Notes: generated by a model not told the origin, from the sequence alone. 64,000 nucleotides of DNA from Oceanobacillus alkalisoli (GCF_021556485.1 NZ_JAKGBW010000010.1:1-64000), one strand, 5' to 3'; counted from the first letter of the stretch, positions 1 through 10,035 are shown. Numbers and translations: made by a program.

Positions 1-204
1 TGCGTTGCTTTATCCGGTATTAGCTCACGTTTCCGCAAGTTATCCCGATCTTACAGGCAGGTTGCCCACGTGTTACTCACCCATCCGCCGCTCGATCCAC
101 AATTCGTCACTCCGAAGAGATCTGAAATGTTTCACGCGCTCGACTTGCATGTATTAGGCACGCCGCCAGCGTTCGTCCTGAGCCAAGATCAAACTCTCCA
201 TAAA
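1..204 (-). rRNA. rrs: 16S ribosomal RNA, 5' end (partial)
   Basis: The reverse complement reads TGGAGAGTTTGATC followed by the conserved GACGAACGCTGGCGGCGTGCC segment and the V1 region, which is the start of bacterial 16S rRNA. The gene runs leftwards off the window, so only about 200 bases are present. The 5' end is placed at about 204, just before the conserved GGAGAG. The neighbourhood (rrn next to ygzB-perR) matches the B. subtilis rrnD area. Confidence 0.97.
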
Positions 205-381
205 AGTGTTTGTGATTGATGACACCGTCATCTATTCTTAGCTTCAAAAATTGATTCAGGGATAAAAAGCTTTCGTTAGATCAATCCAACGTTTTACTTC
301 TTACCTCTTTTTCATACTGGTTGTTTTGTTCAGTTTTCAAAGAGCAAATTTTGTTTGCCGTTTCTTAACGGCGACTTTTCC

Positions 382-410
382 AATATAACATGGATGTAAT
401 ATCCTGTCAA
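382..410 (-). promoter_or_regulatory. rrn promoter proximal to 16S
   Basis: On the minus strand TTGACA (410-405) is separated by exactly 17 bases from TATATT (387-382). This is a near-consensus SigA promoter about 180 bases upstream of the 16S 5' end. The intervening leader contains the GCTCTTTGAAAACTGAAC sequence common in Bacillus rrn leaders. Confidence 0.85.
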
Positions 411-475
411 CAACTATTTTTAATTTCTTGTCGCTAAATCGTTTGCGTTTGTTTCGCTTTTTGACGACGGTTATT

Positions 476-504
476 AATGTACCATGAGACAAAACGGTTG
501 TCAA
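476..504 (-). promoter_or_regulatory. rrn promoter, distal (tandem)
   Basis: Minus-strand TTGACA (504-499), 17-base spacer, then TACATT (481-476). It lies about 94 bases upstream of the proximal rrn promoter, giving the usual tandem P1/P2 arrangement of Bacillus rrn operons. Confidence 0.75.
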
Positions 505-727
505 CGAAATATACAAAATCTAAATTGTCTTTTAATTACTATTTAACTCCTAAAAAAGTTTCTTCTATTTAATAGCAAAAATACTTCCTAAATTCATTTG
601 CAACTTTTTTAGACAAATCCTTTTTCTTTGTTCCAAACCTGTCACGAATCCATAACCTTTTATTCCTCCAACGAAAAGAAAATATGCTATACTACAATGG
701 AACGCTAAGGGAGGAATCTGAAATAAA

Positions 728-1108
728 ATGGCACAACTTGTCTACTCGAGTAAAATAAATAAAATTCGTTCATTTGCTTTAATCCTAATTTTCGCTGGAA
801 TCCTACTCATGTATGTAGGTTTGATTTTCAAAAGCAGAGAATGGTTGATGGTTATCTTCTTCATATTCGGTCTGCTAGCAATCTTTGCAAGTCTTATTGT
901 ATATTTATGGATTGGCACACTCTCGCTCCGAGCCGTTCCGATAGTATGTCCGAGTTGTGAGAAACCGACAAAAATGCTTGGGCGTGTTGATGCGTGCATG
1001 CATTGTAAACAACCGCTCACATTAGACAAAGATTTAGAAGGTGCGGAATTTGACGAGAAATACAACAAACGGAAATATGCCAAACAAAAAGAGCAGGCAT
1101 CCGATTAA
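728..1108 (+). CDS. ygzB: YgzB family (UPF0295) membrane protein
   Basis: A 126-residue protein with two membrane segments (about residues 14-32 and 38-64) followed by a cytoplasmic tail with two CxxC-type pairs (CPSC near 75 and CMHC near 91) that look like a small metal-binding ribbon. It matches the UPF0295/YgzB family, whose function is unknown. It sits convergent to perR, as in B. subtilis, and shares a bidirectional terminator with it. An in-frame TGA just upstream excludes an earlier start. The GGGAGG ribosome site is unusually far (13 bases) from the ATG. A TATACT -10 box lies near 690. Confidence 0.88.
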   Translation: MAQLVYSSKINKIRSFALILIFAGILLMYVGLIFKSREWLMVIFFIFGLLAIFASLIVYLWIGTLSLRAVPIVCPSCEKPTKMLGRVDACMHCKQPLTLDKDLEGAEFDEKYNKRKYAKQKEQASD

Positions 1109-1146
1109 AAAAGTCACCAGAGGAACGATATCCCTGGTGACTTTTT
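1107..1146. terminator. Bidirectional terminator between ygzB and perR
   Basis: Inverted repeat AAAAAGTCACCAG / CTGGTGACTTTTT with T-runs on both strands, between two convergent genes. Confidence 0.9.
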
Positions 1147-1156
1147 CATTTTATAA

Positions 1157-1600
1157 TTAATGTTTTTCCGTTCCTACCGCTTTGCATTCCTCACATGTTC
1201 CATACAATTCCAGGCGATGATAGCTAATGTCAAAGCCAGCTACTTGTTCCGCCAAAGATTCTACTTCATCCAATGATGGATAATGGAAATCTACTATCTT
1301 ACCGCAACTATTGCAGATAATATGATAATGCTCGGATGTAGTACAATCGAATCTGCTAGAAGAGTCTCCATAGGTCAGTTCGCGTACGAGTCCTATTTCT
1401 TTTAATACACGTAAATTATTGTAGACCGTTGCAACACTCATATTAGGAAACTTCCCTTCCAGCGCTTTATAGATTTCATCCGCTGTAGGGTGACTCATCG
1501 AACTTAAAAGATATTCAAGAACTGCATGACGTTGCGGAGTAATCCGGACGCCTGATTCTTTTAATGTATCAATCGCATCTCGCAGTCTTTTTTCAGACAT
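1157..1600 (-). CDS. perR: Peroxide stress regulator PerR (Fur family)
   Basis: Metal-dependent repressor that senses hydrogen peroxide by iron-catalysed histidine oxidation. With the ATG at 1600 the protein has 147 residues, and every key residue falls at the B. subtilis number: metal ligands H37, D85, H91, H93, D104 and structural zinc cysteines C96, C99, C136, C139. D104 is the residue typical of PerR rather than Fur. The longer reading from 1633 was rejected because GAGG lies 8 bases before the 1600 ATG and the 147-residue product aligns end to end with known PerR. A Per-box-like dyad lies just upstream, which suggests autoregulation. The peroxiredoxin bcp is nearby. Confidence 0.96.
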   Translation of the reverse strand: MSEKRLRDAIDTLKESGVRITPQRHAVLEYLLSSMSHPTADEIYKALEGKFPNMSVATVYNNLRVLKEIGLVRELTYGDSSSRFDCTTSEHYHIICNSCGKIVDFHYPSLDEVESLAEQVAGFDISYHRLELYGTCEECKAVGTEKH

Positions 1601-1641
1601 CACAGCAACCTCGCTTTCAATAGATAATAGCATACAAATAA

Positions 1642-1656
1642 TATTATTAAATAATA
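1642..1656. promoter_or_regulatory. Candidate Per box upstream of perR
   Basis: TATTATT-A-AATAATA is a perfect 7-1-7 inverted repeat, the geometry of Fur-family boxes. It differs from the Per-box consensus TTATAATNATTATAA at a few positions. It is centred about 50 bases upstream of the perR start, fitting autorepression as known in B. subtilis. The assignment is inference from position and symmetry. Confidence 0.5.
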
Positions 1657-1734
1657 ATCTTTATAATCAGTTTATCGTCATTTGCAGTTCTAGTCAATAT
1701 AAGTAGCTTGAGAATAGTAAAAACTTATCAATCG

Positions 1735-1848
1735 AATGAATTTCATAATTAAAGTCGACTTTTCCATCACCATTTTGTAGTTGGGAACGAACCAGCTCAA
1801 CTACATATGATGACGAGGAAGCATTAAATACGTATTATGAAATTCATT
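1735..1848. repeat. R5 element, copy 1 (MITE-like)
   Basis: 114-bp element bounded by perfect 15-base inverted termini AATGAATTTCATAAT / ATTATGAAATTCATT. The interior is an imperfect hairpin: CATTTTGTAGTTG faces CAACTACATATGATG. A second copy with identical termini lies at 55981-56096. No open reading frame is present. It lies between perR and the 2-hydroxyacid dehydrogenase gene. Confidence 0.8.
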
Positions 1849-1868
1849 AAATCGTCTGTTAATTTCGG

Positions 1869-2816
1869 TTAATAACCTCGGTCCGGATTAATTTTATTGA
1901 TGAGTTCACCATTTTTATTTTCATATACAGCAAGGTTCTTATGAAAAATTTCGAGTGCCCGTTTTACATACTCCGGAGACAGACCAGATAGATGCGGAGT
2001 GATCGTAATATTTTTTTCTTTCCAGAAGCCATGTTCTTTAGGTAGTGGCTCCTCTTCAAATACATCCAGAACAGCGTGGTCTATTTCTTCTTCCCGAACC
2101 GCTCGTAGCAAATCATCTTCAATCAGTACATCTCCGCGGCCCATATTTAAGAATACAGCCGATTCTCTCATTGCTTTAAAATGATTATAAGTTAAGATCT
2201 GTTTCGTTTCTGCGGTGCTCGGCAGAACAGAAACGATTAAATCTGCTTGAGGTAAAGCTCGCATTAATTCTGTTGCTCTATAAACTTCATCAAAATGCTC
2301 TGTCGCTTTTCCGCTCCGGGAAACTCCGATTACGTTCATATGAAATGCTTTCGCCAGTCTTGCAGTTTCACTGCCGATTGCACCTGTTCCAAGAATTAGT
2401 AATGTTTTCCCTGTAATTTCTCGAATCCTTACCCCTTTATCCCACTCGGAATGACGTTCGTTTTCAATGATTGTTTTCGCATTGCGATATACTTGAAGAA
2501 GCATCGCAATTGCATATTCGGCCATTTGTGTCTTATGGATGCCTCTTGCATTCGTTAAAAGGATTCCCCTTTCTTTCAACTGCTCAAACGGAAACCCGTC
2601 CACCCCGGCGGAGAGGCATGCAATCCATTTAACGTTCGGTGCTTTAGCAAGAAACTCTTCCGTTACATCATTTCCATATGTAACATATACTTCCGCCTCG
2701 TCCAACTGTTTTTCTATATCTGCAGGCTGTTCACCAAAAACAAACTGCTGATTTGGAAATGTCTCAGTTAATTTTTTCTGATGCTTGCTTGAAATTTTAG
2801 CTGAAAATACAATCAT
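1869..2816 (-). CDS. D-isomer 2-hydroxyacid dehydrogenase
   Basis: 315-residue NAD(P)-dependent dehydrogenase that would interconvert a 2-keto acid and its D-hydroxy acid. Rossmann motif GTGAIG at 143-148. The catalytic triad is R227 (NMGRGD), E256 (FEEEPLP) and H275 (TPHLSG), in the classic order. The ATG at 2816 is preceded by a GGGGGG-rich ribosome site. It lies 32 bases downstream of bcp on the same strand, so the two are probably cotranscribed. Substrate cannot be told from sequence; relatives include glyoxylate/hydroxypyruvate reductases and phosphoglycerate-dehydrogenase-like proteins. Confidence 0.9.
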   Translation of the reverse strand: MIVFSAKISSKHQKKLTETFPNQQFVFGEQPADIEKQLDEAEVYVTYGNDVTEEFLAKAPNVKWIACLSAGVDGFPFEQLKERGILLTNARGIHKTQMAEYAIAMLLQVYRNAKTIIENERHSEWDKGVRIREITGKTLLILGTGAIGSETARLAKAFHMNVIGVSRSGKATEHFDEVYRATELMRALPQADLIVSVLPSTAETKQILTYNHFKAMRESAVFLNMGRGDVLIEDDLLRAVREEEIDHAVLDVFEEEPLPKEHGFWKEKNITITPHLSGLSPEYVKRALEIFHKNLAVYENKNGELINKINPDRGY

Positions 2817-2848
2817 GAAACTTCCCCCCTCATCCCATCAATTCTATT

Positions 2849-3322
2849 TTATCCTTGTACCTCATCCCGTAAATACTCGAGTGCCTCTTCCACATGCCCT
2901 TTCACGCGGACTTTCCTGTATTCCTTTAATAACTTTCCTTCTTTATCGATAATAAAAGTGGAACGTTCGATTCCGTAATATTCTTTACCGAAATTCTTCT
3001 TCAGCTTCCACACATCGAAAACTTCTGCCAACTTATGTTCCTCGTCTGCCAGTAATTCAAATGGCAGTTCATGTTTATCAATAAATTTCTGATGTCTTTC
3101 TACCGGATCGGGACTGACCCCGAGAATTACTGCGTCCAGTTCACCGAATTTCTCATGATTGTCTCTAAAATCGCAAGCCTGCGTTGTACAGCCAGGCGTC
3201 ATATCTTTAGGATAAAAATAAAGAATGACATATTTCCCTCTATAATCGCTCAAACTGATCTCCTCACCAGTCTGATTCGGTAATGTAAAATCATTAACTA
3301 CTTTTCCAACTTCAACCGTCAT
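2849..3322 (-). CDS. bcp: Thiol peroxidase Bcp (peroxiredoxin)
   Basis: 157-residue thioredoxin-fold peroxiredoxin that reduces hydrogen and organic peroxides using thioredoxin. The active site is TPGCTTQAC, with peroxidatic C45 and, five residues later, a candidate resolving C50, as in atypical two-cysteine Bcp proteins. GGAGGG precedes the ATG. It lies upstream of the hydroxyacid dehydrogenase in a probable two-gene operon and divergent from gsaB. An oxidative-stress role agrees with nearby perR. Confidence 0.95.
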   Translation of the reverse strand: MTVEVGKVVNDFTLPNQTGEEISLSDYRGKYVILYFYPKDMTPGCTTQACDFRDNHEKFGELDAVILGVSPDPVERHQKFIDKHELPFELLADEEHKLAEVFDVWKLKKNFGKEYYGIERSTFIIDKEGKLLKEYRKVRVKGHVEEALEYLRDEVQG

Positions 3323-3344
3323 GAAAATCCCTCCATCTCATTTT

Positions 3345-3484
3345 TAGCAGTGTAACCCGCTCTAAGTCTTCCACTACAAACTTCAGCAATCCCTTCCATT
3401 CTAAGCAGAAGTTTTAACAGCTAGTATCGAACTAACAATCCGTGAGTATTGAAAAAAACCACGGAATGAAGTTTCACTTTAAAC
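3345..3484 (-). repeat. R1 repeat, copy a
   Basis: Read on the minus strand this begins AAAGTGAAACTTCATTCCGT and contains GGATTGTTAGTTCG and a terminal GGGTTACACTGC, which align with copies at 6746, 34357 and 40896. The 5' part folds as a hairpin. It fills the intergenic space between divergent bcp and gsaB. Confidence 0.7.
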
Positions 3485-3624
3485 TCACTATATCATAGAC
3501 AAGAGCCGGATTCCTTAAAAAATGCTTTTCTAATTATGTACGAAGCGTTAATGTTTGATATAGTAAGTAGGCATCTATTCATTATATGTATCACCGTAAT
3601 TACTCATGAGCAGGAGGCGTAAGA

Positions 3625-4914
3625 ATGAATTATCAAACATCAGAAAAATTACATCAAGAGGCTTTAGAACATATCGTAGGCGGAGTGAACTCCCCTTCCC
3701 GGTCTTATAAAGCGGTAGGCGGTGGCTCACCTGTCTATATGGAACATGCACAAGGCCCTCATTTCTACGATGTCGACGGAAATAAATATATTGATTATTT
3801 GGCGGCTTATGGTCCCATCATTACAGGGCATGCACACCCGCATATAACGAAAACAATCCAAGAGCAAGCGAGTAAAGGTGTGCTTTACGGAGCACCAACA
3901 AGTCTTGAAAATAAATTTGCGAAAATGTTAAAAAAGGCTATTCCTTCCCTTGAGAAGGTACGGTTTAACAATTCAGGGACAGAGGCCGTCATGACAACGA
4001 TCCGTGTCGCTCGTGCGTATACGGGCCGAGATAAAATCATCAAATTCGCTGGATGCTACCATGGACATTTTGATGCAGTTCTCGTTGAAGCAGGATCTGG
4101 TCCATCCACTTTAGGAACACCAGATTCAGCAGGCGTACCACAAACAACGGCAAATGATGTCATTACCGTCCCTTTTAATGATTTAGCAGGACTAAAAGAA
4201 GCATTAGAAAAATGGAAAGATGAAATTGCTGCCGTTCTTGTGGAACCGATAGTCGGGAACTTCGGAATCGTCACACCTCACGACGGCTTTCTTCAAGGTG
4301 TAAATGACCTTGCCCACGCAGCAGGGGCACTCGTTATTTATGATGAAGTCATCTCTGCATTCCGCTTCACTTATGGAAGTGCCCAACAAGTGTACGGTGT
4401 CGAACCGGATATGACAGCAATGGGTAAAATTATCGGCGGCGGCTTGCCTATCGGTGCTTATGGCGGACGGAAAAATATTATGGAGCAAGTTGCACCACTA
4501 GGACCTGCTTATCAGGCAGGTACGATGTCAGGTAACCCGTTATCCATGGCTGCAGGGATTGCTTGCTTGGAAGTGCTTCAAGAAGAAGGGGTTTACGACA
4601 AGTTGGAAAAACTTGGTGCCCAACTTGAAGCAGGTATTTTAGAAAAAGCGGAGAAACATCAGATTGACATTACAATCAATCGTCTGCGCGGCGCATTAAC
4701 GGTATTCTTCGGTACAGAAGAAGTGACAAACTATGCAGAATCCGAGGCAACCGACGGCGAGGCTTTTGCGAAGTTCTTCAAACTGATGCTACATGAAGGA
4801 ATAAATCTTGCCCCATCGAAATACGAGGCTTGGTTCCTAACGACCGAACATACGGAAAAAGATATTGATGACACAATCGCAGCGGTTGATCGGGTCTTTG
4901 AAAAAATGAAATAA
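3625..4914 (+). CDS. gsaB: Glutamate-1-semialdehyde 2,1-aminomutase (second paralogue type)
   Basis: 429-residue class III PLP aminotransferase-fold enzyme that converts glutamate-1-semialdehyde to 5-aminolevulinate in haem synthesis. The PLP lysine is K268 (MGKIIGGG), with the conserved NSGTEA (residues 116-121) and YDEVI (near 240) motifs. AGGAGG sits 8 bases before the ATG. The position beside bcp/perR identifies it as the gsaB (hemL2) copy rather than the hem-operon hemL. A strong terminator follows. Confidence 0.95.
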   Translation: MNYQTSEKLHQEALEHIVGGVNSPSRSYKAVGGGSPVYMEHAQGPHFYDVDGNKYIDYLAAYGPIITGHAHPHITKTIQEQASKGVLYGAPTSLENKFAKMLKKAIPSLEKVRFNNSGTEAVMTTIRVARAYTGRDKIIKFAGCYHGHFDAVLVEAGSGPSTLGTPDSAGVPQTTANDVITVPFNDLAGLKEALEKWKDEIAAVLVEPIVGNFGIVTPHDGFLQGVNDLAHAAGALVIYDEVISAFRFTYGSAQQVYGVEPDMTAMGKIIGGGLPIGAYGGRKNIMEQVAPLGPAYQAGTMSGNPLSMAAGIACLEVLQEEGVYDKLEKLGAQLEAGILEKAEKHQIDITINRLRGALTVFFGTEEVTNYAESEATDGEAFAKFFKLMLHEGINLAPSKYEAWFLTTEHTEKDIDDTIAAVDRVFEKMK

Positions 4915-4917
4915 CAA

Positions 4918-4956
4918 AACAGGAAGAAATCCTTTTACAGATTTCTTCCTGTTTTT
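4918..4956. terminator. Bidirectional terminator gsaB / ygaD
   Basis: AACAGGAAGAAATC / GATTTCTTCCTGTT stem with T-run, between convergent genes. Confidence 0.92.
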
Positions 4957-6717
4957 CTATAGTTTGACTCCATTATTTAAATTCTGGATTTCGTATAAAT
5001 CAAAGTAACTTCCTTGTTTCCTCATTAACTCTTCATGGGAACCTTTTTCTACGATTTCACCGTTTTCGATAACGACAATCGTATCGGCGTGCGTGATTGT
5101 AGCGAGGCGGTGGGCTACAATGAATGTCGTGCGCTCTGCAGCAAGTTTTTCCATTGTTTCCTGAATTAATGATTCACTTTCAAGATCAAGTGCTGATGTT
5201 GCTTCATCGAATATGAGAATTGGCGGGTTCTTCAGGAATACACGGGCAATTGCGATTCGTTGTTTTTGTCCACCGGATAATTTGACCCCACGTTCACCGA
5301 CTAATGTGTCGTAGCCTTTCGGGAGGTTCATAATAAAATCATGGGCATTCGCAGCTTTAGCCGCTTCGATTACTTCCTCGTCCGTTGCATACGGATTACC
5401 CATCCGGATATTCATTGCAATCGATTCACTGAATAAAATATTGTCTTGTAAAACCATACCAATATTATTCCGTAATGAGCGGGCTTTTACATCCCGAATA
5501 TCCATGCCATCAACTCGGATTTCCCCACCGGTTACATCATAAAAGCGTGGGATTAAGCTTATCAATGTTGATTTCCCGCCACCACTCATCCCCACAAATG
5601 CAACAGTTTCCTCTTTCTCCACTTTGAGGTTAACATTTTTCAGTACTTGTAATTCATCCTCATCATAATAGAAGGAAACATTGTCGAATTCTAACGTACC
5701 ATCTACCCGGTCCAATTGTTTAGCTTCGTCTTTATCCGTTATATCATATTTTTCATTCATGAATTCGAACACCCGGTCAATCGATGCAACCGATTGGACG
5801 AGGACGGTCGAGGAGTTCACTAAACGGCGGAGCGGGCTATACACCCGGTCCATGAATCCGACAAAGGCAACCATTGTACCGACTGTCACGCTTCCATTAA
5901 TCACCTGATAACCTGCAAAAGCAATAACGAGCAGCGGTGCAAGGTCTGTTATCGTATTTGTGACGGCAAAGGTTTTCGCGTTCCAGTCCGTATGTTCGAG
6001 TGCTTTATTCAGAAAGCGGGAGTTCCGCTTACCGAATTGCTCTTGTTCATAATCTTCTAATGCGAAACTGCGAGTGACAGGCACTCCTTGAATTCGTTCG
6101 TGAAGATGTCCTTGTACTTCTGCAAGCTTCTGTGATCGTTCCCGAGTAAGCTGTCTGAGACGGGCATAGAAATATTTAATCGCAAAGCCGAAGAACGGAA
6201 AGAGCGCCATGGCAATGAGCGTTAACGGAATATCCATTGCGAACATGATTCCTAGTGCGATGAAAATGGTAATTAAATCCAACCATACATTCATCAAGCC
6301 AGTCATCACGAAATTCTTTGTTTGTTCGACATCATTTATTACCCGGGAAATAATCTCGCCGGATTTTGTCTTCGAATAATACTTTAAACTAAGCTTTTGA
6401 ATATGATCAAAAAGCTTGTCACGAATATCAAAAAGAATTGTGTTTCCGACCCACTGCGCATAATATTGTCTAGCATATTCAATTGGTGGACGGATAATCA
6501 AGAATATCAGGAAGGCGATTCCCATTACCCAAAATAGTTGAGTAACCTTTTCGTCCGCGGTCATTGTCTCGACGTAAATAATATCGTCCAGTACATACTT
6601 AAGAATCAGCGGCATCAACAAAGGTATACCAAATTTTACAATCCCGATTATAATCGTCAGGAATATCTTCCATTTATACGGTTTTACAAACTCCATATAT
6701 TGTCTAATACTACTCAT
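4957..6717 (-). CDS. ygaD: ABC exporter, fused membrane and ATPase domains (YgaD type)
   Basis: 586-residue half-transporter. The N-terminal ~310 residues hold six membrane helices of the type I exporter fold; the C-terminal part has Walker A GMSGGGKS, signature LSGGQKQR and Walker [11 protein letters not shown]. It should work as a dimer exporting a lipid, drug or peptide; the substrate is unknown. The location between gsaB and ygaC matches B. subtilis ygaD. AGAGGAAG precedes the ATG by 8 bases. An R1 repeat lies just upstream. Confidence 0.92.
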   Translation of the reverse strand: MSSIRQYMEFVKPYKWKIFLTIIIGIVKFGIPLLMPLILKYVLDDIIYVETMTADEKVTQLFWVMGIAFLIFLIIRPPIEYARQYYAQWVGNTILFDIRDKLFDHIQKLSLKYYSKTKSGEIISRVINDVEQTKNFVMTGLMNVWLDLITIFIALGIMFAMDIPLTLIAMALFPFFGFAIKYFYARLRQLTRERSQKLAEVQGHLHERIQGVPVTRSFALEDYEQEQFGKRNSRFLNKALEHTDWNAKTFAVTNTITDLAPLLVIAFAGYQVINGSVTVGTMVAFVGFMDRVYSPLRRLVNSSTVLVQSVASIDRVFEFMNEKYDITDKDEAKQLDRVDGTLEFDNVSFYYDEDELQVLKNVNLKVEKEETVAFVGMSGGGKSTLISLIPRFYDVTGGEIRVDGMDIRDVKARSLRNNIGMVLQDNILFSESIAMNIRMGNPYATDEEVIEAAKAANAHDFIMNLPKGYDTLVGERGVKLSGGQKQRIAIARVFLKNPPILIFDEATSALDLESESLIQETMEKLAAERTTFIVAHRLATITHADTIVVIENGEIVEKGSHEELMRKQGSYFDLYEIQNLNNGVKL

Positions 6718-6745
6718 GCAGTCATCTTCCTCTTATATGTACTAT

Positions 6746-6898
6746 AAAGTGAAACTTCAATTTGTGGGTTTTTTCTTCATCCCTCGCTGACTATTAGCTG
6801 AACGAATCTTAGGTGTTAGCTCTCGTTTCTTCCCACCTAAACTTTCTCGAAAACCCTACAGTTTTGAGATGGGAGTTTTACGGGCGATTACACTGGGA
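6746..6898 (+). repeat. R1 repeat, copy b
   Basis: Starts AAAGTGAAACTTCAATTTGT, has the internal TTAGCTGAACGAATC block and ends near GGGCGATTACACTGG, matching the other R1 copies. It occupies most of the 281-bp gap between ygaC and ygaD. No reading frame is apparent. Confidence 0.75.
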
Positions 6899-6998
6899 TT
6901 AATAATTGTTACCCTTCTATTGTTACCCTTTTTCCATTCGCTTGTAAAACAAAATGCCTTGTTACGAACTGTAACAAGACATCTTTCACCGACTTGAT

Positions 6999-7526
6999 TT
7001 AGCGGTACGTGAGGTATCGTTCATACCAATTATCAATGAAATCAGGTGCAAAGGGACCTTTCTGCTGATGAATCCAGTGTTTCAGTAATTTCAAGTTCTT
7101 TTGTAGAATCCGATCGATTTCAATTGGATAATGCATTATTTTGCTGTGAAGACTATATTCATCTTCATCAAGCAAATGATATGTCATATCCGGAAACACT
7201 TTAACATCTAAGTCATAATCGATATACTTCAAGGCTCCATCTTCATAAATGAAGGGGGAACTAAGATTGCAGTAATAATGAATACCATTATCTCGGATCA
7301 TACCGATAATATTAAACCAATGCTCAGAATGGAAATAACAGATTGCCGGCTCCCTCGTCAACCATACCCTCCCGTCACTTTCCTTTACCTTTGTACGATC
7401 ATTTGCCCCGATTATTTCCGACTCCGTACCTTTTAACACCAAGCTGCTTTCCCATATGCGATGAAGTGTTCCATCATGCTTATAGCTTTGTATTTCTATT
7501 CTTGAACCAGGCTCCGGAGCAACCAC
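6999..7526 (-). CDS. ygaC: DUF402 nucleoside tri/diphosphatase family protein (YgaC)
   Basis: 175-residue DUF402 protein. The family includes a Staphylococcus nucleoside tri- and diphosphatase (Ntdp). Conserved blocks seen: [39 protein letters not shown] and DEDEY, with the acidic residues expected to bind metal. The start was set at GTG 7526: AAGGAAGG lies 9 bases upstream and the length then matches B. subtilis YgaC exactly. The TTG at 7535 has no spacing to the ribosome site. Order ygaC-ygaD is conserved. Confidence 0.88.
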   Translation of the reverse strand: MVAPEPGSRIEIQSYKHDGTLHRIWESSLVLKGTESEIIGANDRTKVKESDGRVWLTREPAICYFHSEHWFNIIGMIRDNGIHYYCNLSSPFIYEDGALKYIDYDLDVKVFPDMTYHLLDEDEYSLHSKIMHYPIEIDRILQKNLKLLKHWIHQQKGPFAPDFIDNWYERYLTYR

Positions 7527-7612
7527 TTGGATCAACCTTCCTTTATACGTTAATTACCTATTTCTTCTTATATCTAGTCTATTATAAAGGGTAGTATATA
7601 AAAGATAAAGCA

Positions 7613-7647
7613 AAAGAGCCCCCTGCTAATACAGGAAGCTCTTTTTT
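7613..7647. terminator. Terminator downstream of sspE
   Basis: AAAAGAGC...CCTG / CAGG...GCTCTTTT hairpin with T-runs on both strands, immediately after the sspE stop. Confidence 0.8.
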
Positions 7648-7654
7648 ATCCAAG

Positions 7655-7819
7655 TTATTTTTTGTTTTGTTGAGACTTTTGGTTTTGCTTTTTCACTTCT
7701 TGTGCATCTGTTTCATCAGCAAACTCTGTCTCATATTGACCTTGTTGTGCCATTTGGTTTTGCTGTTTTACTTTTTGTACATTGGTGCCCGCCTTTGAGT
7801 TTTTAGGGTTGTTAGCCAT
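7655..7819 (-). CDS. sspE: Gamma-type small acid-soluble spore protein
   Basis: 54-residue Q/N/K-rich protein starting MANNPKNSKAG with two related segments (VKQQNQ and VKKQNQ) around a glutamate-rich EFADETDAQE stretch that resembles the GPR cleavage region. It is a spore-core storage protein degraded at germination. The ATG at 7819 follows GGAGGTG at good spacing; the longer frame from 7894 is not needed. Location next to mutY is as in B. subtilis. A SigG promoter would be expected, but I could not identify one convincingly. Confidence 0.93.
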   Translation of the reverse strand: MANNPKNSKAGTNVQKVKQQNQMAQQGQYETEFADETDAQEVKKQNQKSQQNKK

Positions 7820-7921
7820 CAATATCACCTCCGTAGTTGTTAATTTATCCATTTCTCGCAAGACTATACAGAGGAAAATATTAACTTTCGGCAAAATTTG
7901 AGGGCATCAACTGCCGCATAG

Positions 7922-8986
7922 CTAGAAACCGCGAATTCTTAAATGTGAAACAGGGAATGGAAGTTTTTTCATTTCGTCTGGACTCGCCAAACGTAACCGT
8001 TTATCCCCGACTTCAACTGCATCTGTTTCCGCTTCGTAAATTTCAATATCCCAAATCAGATGACTGAAAACATGCCTTAAATCACCATCTCGTTTACCGA
8101 GTTTTACTTCAACCCCATACTCCTCTTTAAACCAACTTGGAATATCCCCTGCAGCGACCTCACCTAAAGGTACCATTGGAAATTGATACATATTCGCAAG
8201 CAGACCTGTATCTGGTCGTTTTTCAATTAGATAATTGCCGTCCGCGTTTTTTACTTTCAATGCTGCATAAAATATTGGTTTTTGTTTTTTCGCTTTTGAT
8301 TTGACAGGTAATTCACCCTGGGCACCGACTTCAAAGGCACGGCAATGTTCTTGTACCGGGCAAATAAGGCAAGCCGGGGATTTCGGTGTACAAATCGTTG
8401 CTCCAAGATCCATAATTGCCTGGTTAAAGGATGATGGATCTTCCTCTGAAATCACTTCCCTAACAACTATTTCGAAATGTTTCTTCGTTCGCGGGCGGGC
8501 GATATCATCATTAATTAATAACAGCCGGGAAAACACACGCATGACATTCCCGTCCACAGCTGGTTCCGGCTGGTTGAACGCTATAGAAAGAATTGCTCCT
8601 TGCGTATATGGACCGACACCTTTCAAGCTTCCCAATTCCTTCTTCTCATCCGGAACCGTTCCATCATAATTTTCCACGACTTCCCGAACCGCCGTATGTA
8701 AGTTTCTTGCCCGTGAGTAATAGCCTAACCCTTCCCATTCTTTTAATACTTCTTCTTCCGGAGCATTTGCAAGTGAATATACGGTTGGATATTTCTCCAT
8801 AAAACGTTTAAAATAAGGGATAACGGTATCTACTTTTGTTTGTTGCAGCATGATTTCGGATACCCATATACTATAGGGGTCTTTCGTCTCCCTCCAAGGG
8901 AGCATGCGCTTATTTTCATGATACCAAGTTAGTAAATCAGAATTGAATGCTTCTATGTTAAAATTTTGTAAAATATCTTCTACCAT
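7922..8986 (-). CDS. mutY: A/G-specific adenine DNA glycosylase
   Basis: 354-residue base-excision repair enzyme removing adenine mispaired with 8-oxoguanine. HhH-GPD domain with catalytic E44 and D145 (PAVDGN), the hairpin LKGVGPYTQ at 121-129, and a [4Fe-4S] cluster C199-x6-C206-x2-C209-x5-C215. The C-terminal third is a NUDIX-like 8-oxoG recognition domain. ATG at 8986 follows GGAAGGTGG. It is divergent from yfhP. Confidence 0.96.
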   Translation of the reverse strand: MVEDILQNFNIEAFNSDLLTWYHENKRMLPWRETKDPYSIWVSEIMLQQTKVDTVIPYFKRFMEKYPTVYSLANAPEEEVLKEWEGLGYYSRARNLHTAVREVVENYDGTVPDEKKELGSLKGVGPYTQGAILSIAFNQPEPAVDGNVMRVFSRLLLINDDIARPRTKKHFEIVVREVISEEDPSSFNQAIMDLGATICTPKSPACLICPVQEHCRAFEVGAQGELPVKSKAKKQKPIFYAALKVKNADGNYLIEKRPDTGLLANMYQFPMVPLGEVAAGDIPSWFKEEYGVEVKLGKRDGDLRHVFSHLIWDIEIYEAETDAVEVGDKRLRLASPDEMKKLPFPVSHLRIRGF

Positions 8987-9048
8987 TGTGCCACCTTCCT
9001 TTGGTACAATTGATTAATAATATTAAAACGATAGGAAGTGTCCTTATT

Positions 9049-10035
9049 ATGGATACCGCTACACATATTGTAATGGGAGTATCACTTGCAGGACTTGCAA
9101 CACTAGATCCTGCCGTACAGAGTGATCCAATGTTATTCAATGCCGTGCTTGTTGGAACTGTCGTCGGTTCCCATGCACCAGACTTTGATACAGTATTTAA
9201 AATGAAAGACAACGCTACTTACATCCGGCATCACCGGGGAGCAAGCCACTCGATTCCAGCCATCCTATTATGGGGACTGCTCGTTTCTGGAGGTATTTAT
9301 TTATTTGTCCCGGAAGTGAGTTTCCTTCACTTATGGCTATGGACAGCCCTTGCCGTAATCATTCACGTGACGGTCGATTTATTTAATGCATATGGAACGC
9401 AAGCCTTTCGACCGTTTACGAATAAATGGATTGCGAAAGGGTTCATCAACACGTTTGATCCTTATATTTTCTCATTGAACGTTGTTGGAATCATCGCCTG
9501 GTCACTTGGGGCAAACCCCGCTTATACGTGGCTCACGATTTATACGGTCATTATCCTCTACTATATTAAACGATACTTGGACAAACGCGAAATCGTTCAT
9601 AAAATCAAAGAACATTTTCCAGATACAGTAGAGATTGCCACTTCACCAACATTGAAACAGAATTACTGGCGGGTTGCAATTACGACGGAAAACCGGTTTT
9701 ACGTAGGCAAGGTGGAAAATCGGCACATTGAAATTGTAGATGAATTCAAGAAGATACCGTTACCGGAAATACCGCTTATTGAAACCGCAAAAACGGATGA
9801 TAACATTGCAGCCTTCTTAAATTTCTCTCCTGTTTATCGGTGGGAAATCAACGAATTCGATGCTTATACAGAAGTAAGACTGATTGATCTCCGATATCGC
9901 TCAAATGATTATTATCCATTCGTTGCCGTAGTGAAAATCAATCCAGATCTTGAAGTCATCAGTTCCTATACAGGCTGGATCTTCTCTGAGCATAAGCTGC
10001 AGCGAAAATTATATGTAAGTGATACACTCGCTTAA
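9049..10035 (+). CDS. yfhP: YfhP-type membrane metal-dependent hydrolase (YdjM/DUF457)
   Basis: 328 residues starting MDTATHIVMG, the typical N-terminus of the family. Conserved D2 and H6, HAPDFD, RHHRGASHS and HVTVDLFNAYG supply the histidine/aspartate metal ligands. Four or five membrane helices lie in the first 190 residues, followed by a soluble C-terminal domain. GGAAGTG lies before the ATG at 9049; the upstream in-frame start at 8986 overlaps the mutY start and was rejected. In B. subtilis yfhP neighbours mutY. Substrate unknown; the family is phospholipase-like. Confidence 0.9.
   Translation: MDTATHIVMGVSLAGLATLDPAVQSDPMLFNAVLVGTVVGSHAPDFDTVFKMKDNATYIRHHRGASHSIPAILLWGLLVSGGIYLFVPEVSFLHLWLWTALAVIIHVTVDLFNAYGTQAFRPFTNKWIAKGFINTFDPYIFSLNVVGIIAWSLGANPAYTWLTIYTVIILYYIKRYLDKREIVHKIKEHFPDTVEIATSPTLKQNYWRVAITTENRFYVGKVENRHIEIVDEFKKIPLPEIPLIETAKTDDNIAAFLNFSPVYRWEINEFDAYTEVRLIDLRYRSNDYYPFVAVVKINPDLEVISSYTGWIFSEHKLQRKLYVSDTLA

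Noticed and set aside
7527-7535. TTG start for ygaC.
   Set aside because: It touches the AAGGAAGG ribosome site; GTG at 7526 gives proper spacing and family length.
7820-7894. N-terminal extension of SspE.
   Set aside because: The extra 25 residues precede the GGAGGTG ribosome site and are absent from gamma-type spore proteins.
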